DNA from: Spirochaetota bacterium
GTDB lineage: Bacteria > Spirochaetota > UBA4802 > UBA5368
Length of the DNA: 64,000 nt
Assembly: GCA_004297825.1 (NCBI GenBank)
Contig: SCSX01000051.1
Span: forward strand, 1-64,000
Direction of reading: 5' to 3'
This document shows, piece after piece, positions 23,748 to 32,993 of the stretch; the first letter of the stretch is position 1; each line of letters begins with the position of its first letter. The notes beneath the pieces were generated by a model that worked only from the letters and a program-made list of their open reading frames with translations, made no database searches and was not told the origin of the DNA. The translations under genes and the position numbers were made by a program.

Positions 23748-25982
23748 ATGAAATTGTCGTTGGGAACGAGTCCGCTGCCCGGAAGGCGTATGACTTCTTT
23801 TTGCCTGGTGCTATTACTATCTTTGCTCGCAGGGAGCGTGGAATATCGTAAAGCACATGCAGGAGACGCCAAGAAAAAACTGTATATTTCCACTGTAAAG
23901 ACAGACGGGGTTCCATTGAAACTGGCGGCAGAGGTGCGCGAAGGCCTTAAACTCGCAATCATAGAGCGGTATGGGCATGAATATTATGTAATGGATGACG
24001 AAGCAGTGAAGGTGATGTACAAACAGGCCGAAAAAATCATGATCGCCGGCTGCGGCGCGGAGTCCTGTATTCAGCAGATTGCAGACGCAATCAACGCCGA
24101 TGAAATCATTTACGGAGATTTACGCGGAGAGGGAGGGAATCTCACGCTCGTCCTGAACTGCCTCACACGCGATCCAAAGTCCTTTGCCATCAGCACGAAA
24201 TCGATGGTTAAGGAGGGTTTTACAGAGAAGCTTCTTCCTCATTTTGTACGCGAGGCGGCGGCCAAACTTGTCGACCCTGCGTATACAATGAAGAAACCCC
24301 GCGAGGAGGTATTTAAGGGCGCAATTTCCTTAAAAGGGATCGAGGTGGATACGCAAAGGGGTGTTGATATCACCGTTCTAAATTTCAATTCTACCGATGA
24401 ATCCGTACAAAAAATACTTGGCTACACGAAAGAACTCATGCAGGAAGGCGATATACTGTTTAAAGACGGTAACTACAAAAAAGCAGCCAAACAATACGTG
24501 TCAATACTCGATCGTATCCGTTCCAAGCTCACGGAAGAAAGCCAGAAGAAGATGGCGGAATTTACCGAAGGTGCGAAGCGACGTGCCGATGCATCGTACG
24601 CGATGCTTTATAAGGCGGAAATAGAAGAGGTCGATAGCGCATTACAATCCGAGATGAAAGCCGATGAATCGTTTCTTGAGAATATATTGGAAGAATACGG
24701 CAAGGTTCGCCAAAGAATAATTGCTGACATTCCGGCTTATGCACGGGGTGATGCGATTTCCGGAATATTGAAAACGATCGAGGGACGCGAAGATGCCGCG
24801 TGCAAAGCAATGGTAGTGCTGTTCGAAAAGCAGGGAGACGTCCATTATCACGAATACCGATTTGCAGACGCGCTGGAAAGTTATCAAAAGGGACGCTCAT
24901 ACGGAAATCGCGTTCGCGACGAGGCGGCTAAGTTGGAAATAACCGCAAAACTTTCTGAAAAAACCAGAACAGTCAATGGAACAGGTAGAAGCTTTGTTCA
25001 GAATCGAATAAAAACTCTCGCCGACCTGGCTGAATTCTATAACTTCAAAGATGAGACATCGGAAGCGAAGGGCGCGCTTAAAGAAGCGCGAAAACTTATT
25101 ACCGGGACTTTTCAAGTTTTCGCAACACGCGAAGCCGTCGCCGCGTTTAACACTATTTCAAGGGTAATTGGAACGGATGAAATCACTCGCGATGATATGC
25201 CTGAAGCCTGGGATACCAATATTGCCGAGAAGCGATTGTCACGACAGTTACAAGCGGAAAAAACAAGCTCTGGAATACGCACGATAAATCCATTGAACAT
25301 CAAAGTTAAAACGATCGGTGATATTGAGTTTGTGTTTATACCGGGAGGAATTTATATTATGGGGGGAGCTAATCTCAATGAAAAACCGCAGCACCGGGTT
25401 GCGGTAAAGGATTTCTGGATGAGTAAATTCGAACTGACCCAGAAGCAATACCGTTCAACCATTGGAGTCGACCCTTGTAACAATTCGAATTATGGAATAG
25501 GTGACGACTATCCAGTTCACTTTATCAACTGGAGCGACGCGAAGTCATTTTGCGATATATGGAGTGCAAAGTATAATATGGTCGTGAGGCTTCCGAGCGA
25601 GGCCGAATGGGAATACGCCTGTAATGCCGGTGGGCAGAATACGTACTTCTGGGGAAATGAGATGGACGGCGAGTACTGCTGGTATTCCGGAAACTCAGGC
25701 AGGCAAACACACCCCGTAGGTACCAGAAGGTCAAACATATGGGGACTCTACGACATGAACGGAAATGTTTGGGAATGGTGCGGTGACTGGTATGGTGACA
25801 AATACTACAGTGACAGTCCGGAACAAAATCCACAAGGTCCGGCTGATGGAAAATATAGAATTTTGCGTGGAGGCTCGTGGGGCAGCCACGACGTAATTAC
25901 ACGCTCGGCATATCGACACTGGAGCGATCCAAACAGCAAAGGTGGTGATATTGGTTTTCGAATCGTGAGTCCGGGCCCCTGA
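23748..25982 (+). CDS. Exported protein with CsgG/TolB-like N-terminus and non-catalytic SUMF1 domain
   Basis: A 744-residue exported protein. A signal peptide covers about residues 15-40. Residues 45-165 resemble the periplasmic TolB-N/CsgG-like fold (CIQQIADAINADEIIYGDLR). Residues 220-500 are helical and rich in charged residues. The C-terminal 220 residues form a SUMF1/formylglycine-generating-enzyme fold: FVFIPGGIYIMGG, LPSEAEWEYACNAGG, GLYDMNGNVWEWCGDWYG, LRGGSWGSHD, GFRIVSP. The pair of catalytic cysteines expected in the RSAYRHWSD region is absent, so enzyme activity is unlikely. Base composition is clearly lower in GC than its neighbours, a sign of transfer or different constraint. 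Confidence 0.8.
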   Translation: MKLSLGTSPLPGRRMTSFCLVLLLSLLAGSVEYRKAHAGDAKKKLYISTVKTDGVPLKLAAEVREGLKLAIIERYGHEYYVMDDEAVKVMYKQAEKIMIAGCGAESCIQQIADAINADEIIYGDLRGEGGNLTLVLNCLTRDPKSFAISTKSMVKEGFTEKLLPHFVREAAAKLVDPAYTMKKPREEVFKGAISLKGIEVDTQRGVDITVLNFNSTDESVQKILGYTKELMQEGDILFKDGNYKKAAKQYVSILDRIRSKLTEESQKKMAEFTEGAKRRADASYAMLYKAEIEEVDSALQSEMKADESFLENILEEYGKVRQRIIADIPAYARGDAISGILKTIEGREDAACKAMVVLFEKQGDVHYHEYRFADALESYQKGRSYGNRVRDEAAKLEITAKLSEKTRTVNGTGRSFVQNRIKTLADLAEFYNFKDETSEAKGALKEARKLITGTFQVFATREAVAAFNTISRVIGTDEITRDDMPEAWDTNIAEKRLSRQLQAEKTSSGIRTINPLNIKVKTIGDIEFVFIPGGIYIMGGANLNEKPQHRVAVKDFWMSKFELTQKQYRSTIGVDPCNNSNYGIGDDYPVHFINWSDAKSFCDIWSAKYNMVVRLPSEAEWEYACNAGGQNTYFWGNEMDGEYCWYSGNSGRQTHPVGTRRSNIWGLYDMNGNVWEWCGDWYGDKYYSDSPEQNPQGPADGKYRILRGGSWGSHDVITRSAYRHWSDPNSKGGDIGFRIVSPGP

Positions 25983-26112
25983 TTGAATTCTATTTGACCT
26001 CGCCTCCGCTCTCTGAAATCCTTCCCAAGAACTTTTTTTCCGGAGCGCGCCGCGCCCCTTCGAATACCAGGGATGTGAATCCCGAATGGACCAGGATTTC
26101 AAGGAAAACTCG

Positions 26113-28194
26113 ATGACTAAAACCGATGCGGACAAGGAATTCCGTCCCGAGCTCCAGGGCCTGCGCGGCGTCGCCGTCCTGCTCGTGCTCTTCTATCACA
26201 TGTGGCCGTCCGCCCTGTCGGGGGGCCTCGTGGGCGTGGATGTCTTCTTCGTCCTTTCCGGGTTCCTGATAAGCGGACTGCTGCTCGACGAATCGGACCG
26301 TCGGGGGGCCATCGACCTGCCGGCATTCTGGGGCCGCCGTATCCGGCGCCTGGTCCCGGCCGCGGCGGTCGTGCTCATGATCATACTCCCGCTCGTTGTA
26401 AAGTTCCTCCCCCCCACGCGGTGGATCGCCACGGGATGGCAGATTATCGGCGCGGCGCTGTATGTCGTGAACTGGACGCTCGCCGCGCAGTCCGTCTCGT
26501 ACGCCGAACGCGGGGCCGATCCCTCACCGGTGCAGCATTACTGGTCCCTTTCCATAGAGGGGCAGTTCTATCTCGTATGGCCCGTGCTGGCATTTCTCAT
26601 AACGCGCATTTTCGAAAAACGGCGGCGCTTCGTATTCGGGCTTGCCGCGCTCATGGTGTTTCTGGGATCGCTGTTGCACTGCATCCTGTTCACCTACTCC
26701 GGCTCCGCGGCGGCGTACTTCGTGACGACGACGCGCGTCTGGGAGCTGGCCCTGGGAGGGGTGCTCGCCGCGATAATGCCCTCGGTTCGCCTTTCCAACC
26801 GGCTCCGCACGGCGTTTTCGTGGACCGGGCTGCTCGCCATCCTCGTCTCGGGCGTCGCGTTCACTCTGCACATGGCGTTTCCCGGCTGGATCGCCCTGGT
26901 ACCCACCCTGGGCGCGTTCGCGGTGATCGCGGCCGGGCAGGGCGGAAGATATTCGCCCGCCCGTTTCCTCGCCTGGAAACCGGCGCAGTACCTGGGGGAC
27001 ATCTCGTATTCGGTTTACCTGTGGCATTGGCCCCTGATACTGTTTCTCCCGCTGTGGGCGGAGCATGCCGGTTCCGGCCTTGCCACCGCGCTCAAGGGCG
27101 GGGTAGTGCCCGTGCTGCTTTCCCTGCTTATCGGCGCGCTCTCCAAGCACGTGGTCGAGGATCCATTCCGGCGCGGGGCCGTGGCGCGCTTCCTGCGCCT
27201 TCATAAACGCCCGGTTCCCTATATACTGGCTGCGCTGTTCATCGTGCCCGTCGTGTTCTTCTCCTGTCATCGCATCGCGGTGCAGAATGAGACGGAACGC
27301 GCCGCGAAACAGGAGCTGGACGCGCTCCTCGTCGAGGACCCTGATTATCCCGGCGCGGCGGCGCTCGATCCCGCGCACCGGAGGCCCGGTCGTCCCGGCG
27401 CCGCGCTCCGTCCCGATCCCCTGGTCGCGAGGAAGGACGCGCCCTCCGTCTACGAGGACGGCTGCGACGCGCGCCAGACCATGACGGCGAGCCCGTGCGA
27501 ATACGGAGAGCCGGGCGGGAAACGCACGATCGTGCTTCTGGGCGATTCTCACGCGGTCCAGTACCTTCCCGCGATGGAGCGGCTCGCCGACCGGAACCAC
27601 TGGCGCATCGTGGTTCTCCAGAAATCGGCGTGCCTTCCCTGCGACGCGCCGACCAGCGTGCGCGCGACGGGGCTCGTGAAACCGGACTGCGAAAGCTGGA
27701 AGGCGGATGCGACCAGGCTCATTATCGAGCTTAAGCCCGACCTCGTCGTCACGACGGGCGGCATGCCCAACATCTACAACGAAGTCTACATGGTGCCGGG
27801 GACGCAGGAAATAGTCGCGGGATACCGTTCGTTTTGGGGACGAATCACCGCAAAGGGAATCCGCGTACTCGTGATCCGCGACAACCCGCGTCCGATCTAT
27901 GACGTCCCCTCGTGTGTGGCGATGAACCGTGATACTACGGGCAGATGCGACCACACCCGGGAGTGGGCGCTTGACCGCCACGACGACCCGCTCATCGAGG
28001 CGTCGCGCATGCCGCTTGTGGAGCTTTTGGATCTCACCGAGTTTTTCTGTGAAGGCGGAAACTGCCCGGTCGTGATCGGGAACGTGCTCGTCTACCGCGA
28101 CGGCGATCATATTACGGGGAGCTATGCGCGGACCCTGGCGCCGTATATTGGGAAGAGGATGGAGGAAGTATTCCAGATTAAACAAGAACGGTGA
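26113..28194 (+). CDS. OafA/YrhL-type membrane O-acyltransferase with SGNH domain
   Basis: A 693-residue acyltransferase-3 protein. It opens with FRPELQGLRGVAVLLVLFYH, whose RG and His belong to the catalytic motif, then GGLVGVDVFFVLSGFLI. About ten membrane segments follow up to residue 385. The C-terminal periplasmic SGNH domain has IVLLGDSHAVQYLPA and a closing DGDHIT. Such proteins O-acylate surface polysaccharides. AAGGA seven bases before ATG 26113 sets the start; an upstream ATG at 26086 lacks one. It stands alone on the plus strand. Confidence 0.88.
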   Translation: MTKTDADKEFRPELQGLRGVAVLLVLFYHMWPSALSGGLVGVDVFFVLSGFLISGLLLDESDRRGAIDLPAFWGRRIRRLVPAAAVVLMIILPLVVKFLPPTRWIATGWQIIGAALYVVNWTLAAQSVSYAERGADPSPVQHYWSLSIEGQFYLVWPVLAFLITRIFEKRRRFVFGLAALMVFLGSLLHCILFTYSGSAAAYFVTTTRVWELALGGVLAAIMPSVRLSNRLRTAFSWTGLLAILVSGVAFTLHMAFPGWIALVPTLGAFAVIAAGQGGRYSPARFLAWKPAQYLGDISYSVYLWHWPLILFLPLWAEHAGSGLATALKGGVVPVLLSLLIGALSKHVVEDPFRRGAVARFLRLHKRPVPYILAALFIVPVVFFSCHRIAVQNETERAAKQELDALLVEDPDYPGAAALDPAHRRPGRPGAALRPDPLVARKDAPSVYEDGCDARQTMTASPCEYGEPGGKRTIVLLGDSHAVQYLPAMERLADRNHWRIVVLQKSACLPCDAPTSVRATGLVKPDCESWKADATRLIIELKPDLVVTTGGMPNIYNEVYMVPGTQEIVAGYRSFWGRITAKGIRVLVIRDNPRPIYDVPSCVAMNRDTTGRCDHTREWALDRHDDPLIEASRMPLVELLDLTEFFCEGGNCPVVIGNVLVYRDGDHITGSYARTLAPYIGKRMEEVFQIKQER

Positions 28195-28304
28195 TACAAC
28201 TGGTTCTTACTCTTATTCCATTCTCTTGGCGTATCTTTGACATTATTAAAAAAGATTTGAAAAACAATGCCTTTATTCGTATATATAGATATAGGAGACG
28301 GTGA

Positions 28305-28517
28305 ATGAACAAATATACGGTCACGGTGCCTGCGGATAGACTGAAAGGAATAATTTCCATCCCCCCGGAATTCGAGCATCAGCAGCTTGAAATCGCGATA
28401 TCCTTGAAAAAACATAAGGAATTCGATCCCAGGAAATTTCGAGGCGCGGCGCGAGGATCTAAAAAGCAAATCGATGAAGAACTAGGCGTCATCAGGCGGG
28501 AATGGGCGGCCCGCTAA
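28305..28517 (+). CDS. Small antitoxin-like protein without a visible toxin
   Basis: A 70-residue protein behind a strong AGGAG. It starts with a short beta segment (YTVTVPADRLKGIISIPPEF) and ends with a helical, charged tail, FDPRKFRGAARGSKKQIDEE and IRREWAAR. This tail resembles small VapB/RelB-like antitoxins (FxxFRG...IDxxIxxxRxEW). No toxin gene is adjacent on either side, so it is an orphan or serves another role. Confidence 0.6.
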   Translation: MNKYTVTVPADRLKGIISIPPEFEHQQLEIAISLKKHKEFDPRKFRGAARGSKKQIDEELGVIRREWAAR

Positions 28518-28585
28518 ACTAATTTCCCGCCCGCGTATTCGATAGAATCATGACAGCCTCGACCAACCGCATGACGTAAGGATTC

Positions 28586-30487
28586 ATGAGAAAAAAATTC
28601 GACTATAATGACAAGATCGTACTCCTGACCGGCGCAACCGGCGGGCTGGGGTCCTCGCTCGCGCGCATGCTCGCACAGGCCGGGGCGCGCCTCGTGTTTT
28701 CCGCGCGGTCCCGCACGGCGCTCGAAGAGTTGCGTGCAGCGCTCGCCAACCCGGAGCGCGCGGAGATCGTTATGGCGGATCTTTCCGTCACCGGGGAAGG
28801 GCCTCGCCTCGCGCGCGAGGCCGAATCGATCTACGGGCGCATCGATGTCGTGGTGAACAACGCCGGTCTCGGTTATTTCGCGACGATGGATGAGGCGGAC
28901 GAGGAGCGCCTGCGGTATCTTTTCGAAGTCAACATGTTCGCCCCGCTCGCGATTGCGCGCGCGCTGATTCCCGGCATGAAGGCGCGGGGCTCCGGCCGAA
29001 TCGTGAACGTCGTGAGCTTCGCCGGACGGGTGCCCATAGTCACGAACGGGTCGTACGGCGGGAGCAAGTCGGCGCTCGCCATCATGATGAACACCATGCG
29101 CCTTGAGCTGGCCGGAACGGGCGTCGATGTCATAAATATCTACCCGGGAACGGCGGCCACGGCGTTCGAGGAGAACGCGCTCAGGGAGCCGGGCCGGGAC
29201 CGGATTTGTCCGCGGGAAACCTGTGGCGATCCGCGGGACGAGGTGGCGCGCGAGGTTTTCGAAGCGTCAAAAGGAATGCCCGGCGAAAAATGGCTCGACC
29301 GGAGCGGCCGTGCCATGGCGGTACTCTCGCTCCTGTGGCCGCGCAGGGTGGAGCGCAGGCTCGAACCGCTCAGGAAAAGGGTGTTGGACGGGGAAGGGGG
29401 AGGAGGTACTTTCCGCGCGCGGCGCTGGCGTCTCTGGCAGGTCGAGACCTCGATCGCGTGCAACCTAAGCTGCATCATGTGCCCGTGGGACCAGGTCCGC
29501 GCCGCGGCGGGAAGCGAGGGCCTCATGAAGGAGGAGGTGTGGGCCGCGCTCCGCCCCCACCTGGGCGACGTCGCGTCGATCGACTTTTCGGGAGGCGGCG
29601 AGGCGCTCATGAATCCCCATCTCCCTTCGTGGATCGCGGAGGCGCACGGCGCGGGCTGCGTGACGGGATTCCTGTCAAACGGCAGCCTCCTTACGGCAGA
29701 GCGCGCCCGGGGCATCGTCGATGCCGGCGTGGACTGGATCGCGCTGTCGATCGACGGTGCGACCGGTGCGGTGTATGATTCGATCCGAAAAGGCGCGCGC
29801 TTCGACCGTCTCATCGAAAACATGGAAGCACTCGCGTCGCTGAAAAAACGAGGCCGCCCGCGTCTTGTCATCATTTTCGTCATGATGAACGACAACATCC
29901 ACCAGCTCGACGACATGGTGCGGCTTGCCGCACGGTACTCGTTCGACCGGATCACCTTCAAGCAGTGCGACGTCATCCGCGGCGAGTCGGGCAGGGGATT
30001 CGGGCTGTTCGGCGGCACGCGAAACCGGGAGGTCCGGCGCTACGAGAAGATGGTGTCGAAAGCCCGCAGGCTTGGAAAGCGCCTGGAGGTGGAGGTATCC
30101 GGATTTTCGTTCGTTCCCGAGGAGCAGCCGGTCTGCGCGCAGGACCCGCGGTCGTCGGTGTTCGTGCGCTATGACGGGCGCGTTTCGCCGTGCATCAACC
30201 TCGCGTACGGCGGTGCGACGACCTGGCTCGGGAAGGAGGTCGTAATGCCGTCTGTCCACTACGGCGCGCTTCCCGCCGACGAGCTCGATTCGCTGTGGGA
30301 AACGCCTTCGTGCATATTGTACCGGACACGCTTCGAGGAGAGGTACGAATCATTCAATCGCAGGATCGCCGGGTATGACCGCGAACCCTCGCTCCAGTAC
30401 CTCAGGCAGATCATGGAAGAGGCGAGGAAAGGCATGCCGGAGCCGCTGGAAGGCTGCAAGGTATGCCCGTACCTGTACGGAATTTGA
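28586..30487 (+). CDS. Fusion of a short-chain dehydrogenase and a radical SAM/SPASM enzyme
   Basis: A 633-residue two-domain protein. Residues 8-255 are an SDR: TGATGGLGSS for NAD(P), NNAGLGYFA, SFAGRVP and the catalytic SYGGSK. Residues about 285-630 are a radical SAM enzyme with CNLSCIMC, a GGGEALMNP turn, and a SPASM-like C-terminus with CAQDPRS, YDGRVSPCINLAYGG and CKVCPYLYG. The join (MAVLSLLWPRRVERRLEPLR) is an SDR C-terminus followed by a Gly-rich linker, with no frameshift. The substrate is unknown; SPASM proteins modify peptides or other small substrates. I know of no common protein with this order. It ends 50 bases before a strong terminator. Confidence 0.85.
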   Translation: MRKKFDYNDKIVLLTGATGGLGSSLARMLAQAGARLVFSARSRTALEELRAALANPERAEIVMADLSVTGEGPRLAREAESIYGRIDVVVNNAGLGYFATMDEADEERLRYLFEVNMFAPLAIARALIPGMKARGSGRIVNVVSFAGRVPIVTNGSYGGSKSALAIMMNTMRLELAGTGVDVINIYPGTAATAFEENALREPGRDRICPRETCGDPRDEVAREVFEASKGMPGEKWLDRSGRAMAVLSLLWPRRVERRLEPLRKRVLDGEGGGGTFRARRWRLWQVETSIACNLSCIMCPWDQVRAAAGSEGLMKEEVWAALRPHLGDVASIDFSGGGEALMNPHLPSWIAEAHGAGCVTGFLSNGSLLTAERARGIVDAGVDWIALSIDGATGAVYDSIRKGARFDRLIENMEALASLKKRGRPRLVIIFVMMNDNIHQLDDMVRLAARYSFDRITFKQCDVIRGESGRGFGLFGGTRNREVRRYEKMVSKARRLGKRLEVEVSGFSFVPEEQPVCAQDPRSSVFVRYDGRVSPCINLAYGGATTWLGKEVVMPSVHYGALPADELDSLWETPSCILYRTRFEERYESFNRRIAGYDREPSLQYLRQIMEEARKGMPEPLEGCKVCPYLYGI

Positions 30488-30537
30488 TCGTCGGTACCGG
30501 CACGAATTGCCCTTCAGTAGTATCGGAACCATAAATA

Positions 30538-30568
30538 AAAACGGCGGACAACTCGTGTCCGCCGTTTT
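30538..30568. terminator. Strong bidirectional terminator
   Basis: A perfect 13-bp stem, AAAACGGCGGACA (30538-30550) with TGTCCGCCGTTTT (30556-30568), five-base loop. A/T tracts on both flanks let it serve the plus-strand SDR-radical SAM gene and the convergent minus-strand exporter gene. Confidence 0.9.
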
Positions 30569-30588
30569 CTGTTTCAAATAAGCGATGC

Positions 30589-32124
30589 CTACAGGGGAAC
30601 CGGGAAAAGTATTCCGCCGAAGATCAGGTAGGCGATTATCAGCGTCCAGACGATGTTGAAGAGCTGCGCCACCGAGAACGCGAGCGCCGGCTTGCCCCCG
30701 CCCATCGCGACAAGCTCCTTGAACTTGGTTTCGAGGCCGATACACAGGAACGCGAGGGTAAACCACCATACCCGGATTTCCTTCGTGATATCCGTGACGG
30801 CTTTCGCGCTGGCCTCGGTCATGAAGAATGAGAAGAAAACCGATGCGATGATGAAACCCAGGACGAATTTTGGGAAGCGGGACCATATCTCCCTGATCCC
30901 GGGTTTCTCACCGGTGGCGGATCCCTGCTTCATGGAGAACCACACGGCGAGCCCGAACGCGGCGACGCCGATGAGCACGTTCTGCGCCATCTTGACGACG
31001 ATCGCGACCGACATGGCCTTATCGCCCGCTATCGCCCCGGCGGCGACCACCGCCCCGGTGGTGTCGATCGTTCCCCCGATCCACGCCCCGGCGACCGCGG
31101 GTGACATCCCGACCCACTTGGCTATGAGGGGCTGAAGGATCAGCATGGGTACGGCCATAAGGAGCACGAGGGAAATGGTGTGACTTACTTTCTTGGAGTC
31201 GCCCTTGACCGCGCCGCCTGCGGCGATCGCTGCCGAAACGCCGCAGATCGATACCGCGGAGGCAAGGATGGAGGCAAATTCATCGTCGAGCCCGAGCTTC
31301 TTGGCGAGCCAGTAGCAGACGTAGAACACCGCCGCGATGACCACCACGGCCTGGATCATGCCGTATGCGCCGACCGTGACGATCGTCGTGAACAGGACCT
31401 CGGCCCCGAGCATGACCAGGCCGATCTTGATGAAGAACTCGGTCTTGACCGCGGTCTTGAGCCACTCGGGCACGCCGATCGTGTTGCTTATAAGCAATCC
31501 GAAGATAAGAGCCCAGAAAACGACCTCGAGGCCGTAATAGCTGATAATATCATTGCCGGCGATGAAAAAGGCGAGCGCCGACAGAATGAAGATTATGGGG
31601 AAACCTCCGGCGAACTTTCCGGCCGGCAGGCCCATCAGGAGCATGCCGATCATGCCGAGCACCCAGAGTCCGGCCAGCAGATACAGGGCAGGCAGCATGT
31701 TCTGCGCCGAGAATACCTTGCTCACCGTCGCACCGGCCGTTCCGGCGATATCCTTGCCGAGCTTTTCGCCCTTCTTCTTGAGATCGCCGTCCTTCGCGCC
31801 CTTCGCGGCCGCTTCGAATTTCTTCGCGGCTTCGCCGATGGCCTTCCGGTCCTTGGCGTCAAGCGCCGTTTTCAACGCTTTGGCTTCGGTTGCCAGCGCA
31901 TCCTCTTTCTTGGTGTCGGCATCTTTTGCCAGCCCGTCCGCCTTGGGCGCCCACTTCTCGATTTTTTCCTGGAAAGACCCGTCGGTCACCCATTTCCACT
32001 TTGGAGACTGGAACGTGAGACCGACCATGAAGACGATCAGGACCAGGAATCCGATCCAGACCGACATCCAATCGTCGGATTTGATAAGGTTTTTCCACCG
32101 ACTTTCGACTTTCTTATCGTCCAT
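30589..32124 (-). CDS. YeiH/UPF0324-family putative sulfite/sulfate exporter with N-terminal extension
   Basis: A 511-residue membrane protein of the putative sulfate exporter family (Cons_hypoth698). Family sequence includes GLLISNTIGVPEW, IKIGLVMLGAEVLF, SAVSICGVSAAIA, AGAWIGGTIDTTGAVVAAG and FLCIGLETKF. Relatives occur beside xsc and taurine genes, where sulfite or sulfate export is proposed. The N-terminal 140 residues are unusual: one membrane segment (20-38), then about 90 residues rich in Lys, Ala and Asp predicted helical or coiled coil. AGGAGGG precedes the start. It is separate from the xsc operon, 9 kb away. Confidence 0.82.
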   Translation of the reverse strand: MDDKKVESRWKNLIKSDDWMSVWIGFLVLIVFMVGLTFQSPKWKWVTDGSFQEKIEKWAPKADGLAKDADTKKEDALATEAKALKTALDAKDRKAIGEAAKKFEAAAKGAKDGDLKKKGEKLGKDIAGTAGATVSKVFSAQNMLPALYLLAGLWVLGMIGMLLMGLPAGKFAGGFPIIFILSALAFFIAGNDIISYYGLEVVFWALIFGLLISNTIGVPEWLKTAVKTEFFIKIGLVMLGAEVLFTTIVTVGAYGMIQAVVVIAAVFYVCYWLAKKLGLDDEFASILASAVSICGVSAAIAAGGAVKGDSKKVSHTISLVLLMAVPMLILQPLIAKWVGMSPAVAGAWIGGTIDTTGAVVAAGAIAGDKAMSVAIVVKMAQNVLIGVAAFGLAVWFSMKQGSATGEKPGIREIWSRFPKFVLGFIIASVFFSFFMTEASAKAVTDITKEIRVWWFTLAFLCIGLETKFKELVAMGGGKPALAFSVAQLFNIVWTLIIAYLIFGGILFPVPL

Positions 32125-32993
32125 AAAGTACCCTCCTGGAATAGTTGAGCTTCATGAATACGAGTGTATGAGACTTGTTTGAGTCGTTGATTGACGTGAT
32201 AAGCATGCTTATTTAATAGAACCCTCACCGGGAAATGCAAGTACTATTCACACGCAGCATCCTCCCGGGAATACGGCTACCCATTACCCACAAGTTAAAA
32301 ACGCCCCCTATACCCCCGGCGGGGGGCAACGACATCTGCCAATGGTAGAAAATTGCATATTTTGCCGATTGCTGGAGTCCCCCTTCGGGGGATTTAGGGG
32401 GGCTCCTGAGGCAGTTTTTGTGATAGGGGTAATGGTCAAGGGAATACGGAGGGGCCGGGCCGGCGCCGATACGCTCCGTTCAGGCGCGGGGCAGGTACAG
32501 GCAGGATTAAATGTTGACACGTGTCCTTGGCGGCGGCGATAAATAGGGCCTGGACAATCATGATCATGAATGACGCCGCAGGAGCCTTGACCGGATCGAT
32601 GGCCATCATTGCGAACAAGAAGCCGGGACCTGTACGGGACGTCACGGGCGGTCTTCACGGTTTATGTGGCTGCCCGGCGGGGAAAGCAGGTCCCGGGACA
32701 TGATTCGATTCCGGCGCGGTTCGTTCGAAAAACCGTTATTGGAATTAATTCGTCATCCGTTTATTTCGCCGGTTCACTCGAGTCCTGTCCCGTAAATTCC
32801 TCAATGAACCGCAGGTGGTTGACGCAGCGTATTCCGCCAAAGTCGGGCGCGTCGTCGCCGCGAAAAATGAGCATCCCGGAAACGTTCCACGCCGCGGAGC
32901 GGGGCGACTCACGTTCGAGGGCGATGAGCTTCTTCAATCCCCTACAGATATATACTGTCAATATAAAATTGTAGATAATACCTCATTAACAAC
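32125..32993. other. Long intergenic region with repeats and no confident gene
   Basis: About 870 bases without a supported gene. It contains a 14-bp perfect palindrome, ATAAGCATGCTTAT (32199-32212), about 75 bases upstream of the exporter start and a possible operator. A small hairpin TCCCCC-TTC-GGGGGA lies at 32378-32392. A minus-strand frame at 32761-32961 (66 codons, TTG start) has some protein character but no family. The rest shows no feature I can name. Confidence 0.45.

Noticed and set aside
23748-25982. Formylglycine-generating enzyme for a sulfatase
   Set aside because: The SUMF1 fold is present, but the catalytic Cys pair is not, and no sulfatase gene is in the window.
32761-32961. 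A 66-codon minus-strand frame with TTG start
   Set aside because: Composition is protein-like, but there is no family match or clear start, so it is only mentioned in the gap entry.
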